DNA of 64,000 nt from Nesterenkonia populi. GTDB taxonomy: Bacteria > Actinomycetota > Actinomycetes > Actinomycetales > Micrococcaceae. The stretch lies in contig NZ_VOIL01000001.1 in assembly GCF_007994735.1 (NCBI RefSeq), positions 2,418,001-2,482,000 on the forward strand. Direction: 5' to 3'. The stretch's first letter is position 1, and the number at the start of each line of letters is the position of its first letter. Positions 63,512-64,000 of the stretch are shown piece by piece. A model generated the notes under the pieces. That model had not been told where the DNA came from. It was given only the letters and a program-made list of their open reading frames with translations, and did not search any database. The position numbers and the translations under genes are program-made.

Positions 63512-63518
63512 GGACCGC

Positions 63519-64000
63519 TCAGCCTTCCACGAAGTCCGCGGCCGCACTGCGCAGCATCAGCACAGCATCCAGAGGCACCGTGCGCCGCAGCGCGCCTCCC
63601 GCACCCGTCTCCCGGACCAGCACATCGATGTGATCAGCCCCGACTGCCCCCAGGACTCCCCTGGCCGCCTCCCCCTCGGAGGTGTGCACACTGATCTCCG
63701 CGCGATCACGGGCCAGGCCGACCAGTGCGGCGCTCAGCCCCAGGGAGGCTCTCGCCCGCCCCTCCTCGGGCCGACCCCTCAGGCTCAGCCCCTCGACGGC
63801 CACGACAGCTGAGGAGAGCACCAGGCAGCTCTGCGCTCCCGCCAGCCCTGCGAACCAGCCCTCTCCCACCGCCCCGACGGTGAGCTCCACACTTCCCAGC
63901 CCCGACAGACGCACCCGCGCCTGCGACCCGCGGTGGGCTCGCAGGCGCTGGGCCAGGGTCATCCGCCGCCGCTGGAGCTCCGACTCCTCCTCCGCCTCTG
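63519..64000 (-). CDS. Hypothetical protein, 5' end beyond the window
   Basis: The frame is open from 63519 past the right edge. The visible part includes RRMTLAQRLRAHRGSQARVR, then LGSVELTVGAVGEGWFAGLA, and a C-terminal DAVLMLRSAAADFVEG. An internal ATG at 63962 exists, but in-frame acidic codons (EEESELQ) continue upstream, so the true start probably lies outside. It looks like a small soluble a/b protein of unknown family found beside HTH genes in Micrococcales. The gap to the HTH gene is only 7 bp, tail to tail. Confidence 0.6.
   Translation of the reverse strand, partial: EAEEESELQRRRMTLAQRLRAHRGSQARVRLSGLGSVELTVGAVGEGWFAGLAGAQSCLVLSSAVVAVEGLSLRGRPEEGRARASLGLSAALVGLARDRAEISVHTSEGEAARGVLGAVGADHIDVLVRETGAGGALRRTVPLDAVLMLRSAAADFVEG

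Overview
The window reads as chromosome of a high-GC Gram-positive bacterium of the actinobacterial order Micrococcales, probably Micrococcaceae; a moderately halophilic genus such as Nesterenkonia would fit the very acidic exported proteins, but that placement is a guess. Supporting signs are a WhiB1-like protein beside a PdtaS-type kinase, GuaB next to GuaB3, DUF3107 and DUF3117 proteins, an actinobacterial TatB/Mrp locus, an LAxTG-type anchor, and very strong G/C bias at third codon positions. No CRISPR array, transposase or phage gene was seen.

Positions 1-16.2 kb form a catabolic island that looks less GC-rich than the rest. It encodes a NicX-like 2,5-dihydroxypyridine dioxygenase, an amidase (cut by the window edge), a nitrilase-fold hydrolase, a flavin-reductase-like protein, an XdhC maturation factor, a fused TRAP permease with a TAXI receptor, a sodium/solute symporter with a small partner, a three-subunit molybdenum hydroxylase with a CoxG-like protein, a FAD ring hydroxylase and a LacI regulator. 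I infer a route in which an N-heteroaromatic (nicotinate, picolinate or hydroxypyridine type) is hydroxylated twice, cleaved by the NicX-like enzyme and deaminated by the two C-N hydrolases. A 28-bp sequence is repeated identically in front of the flavin-reductase gene and the ring-hydroxylase gene, a diverged copy precedes the TAXI gene, and a doubled TTTGCGCAAA palindrome lies between nicX and lacI. This looks like a small LacI-type regulon.

The island ends at a broken symporter gene (16.26-16.6 kb) fused from two neighbouring genes, coupled to a PxpB-PxpC fusion. From 18 to 31 kb come an MFS transporter, an OpuA/ProU-like glycine betaine ABC operon, a C69 peptidase whose expected catalytic Cys is Ser, an unusual 178-residue malate-synthase-like ORF, a thermonuclease, tRNA-Ser(GGA), a tyrosine phosphatase, SRP RNA, a large wall-anchored nuclease and a MmyB-type regulator relic.

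From 31 kb on the content is mostly housekeeping: aldo/keto reductase and TetR, guaB3-guaB, groES-groEL with two CIRCE elements, LMW phosphatase, DEAD-box helicase, PHP phosphoesterase, aminopeptidase P, Mrp, TatB, an O-methyltransferase, UppP, an RNA methyltransferase, infC-rpmI-rplT (infC apparently starting at ATC), WhiB with an upstream CRP/GlxR-like site, PdtaS-like kinase, the 1589-residue NAD-glutamate dehydrogenase, a CpaE-like/SAF-domain pair and a small HTH protein. Start codons were chosen by ribosome-binding site and family alignment from memory; no database search was possible.
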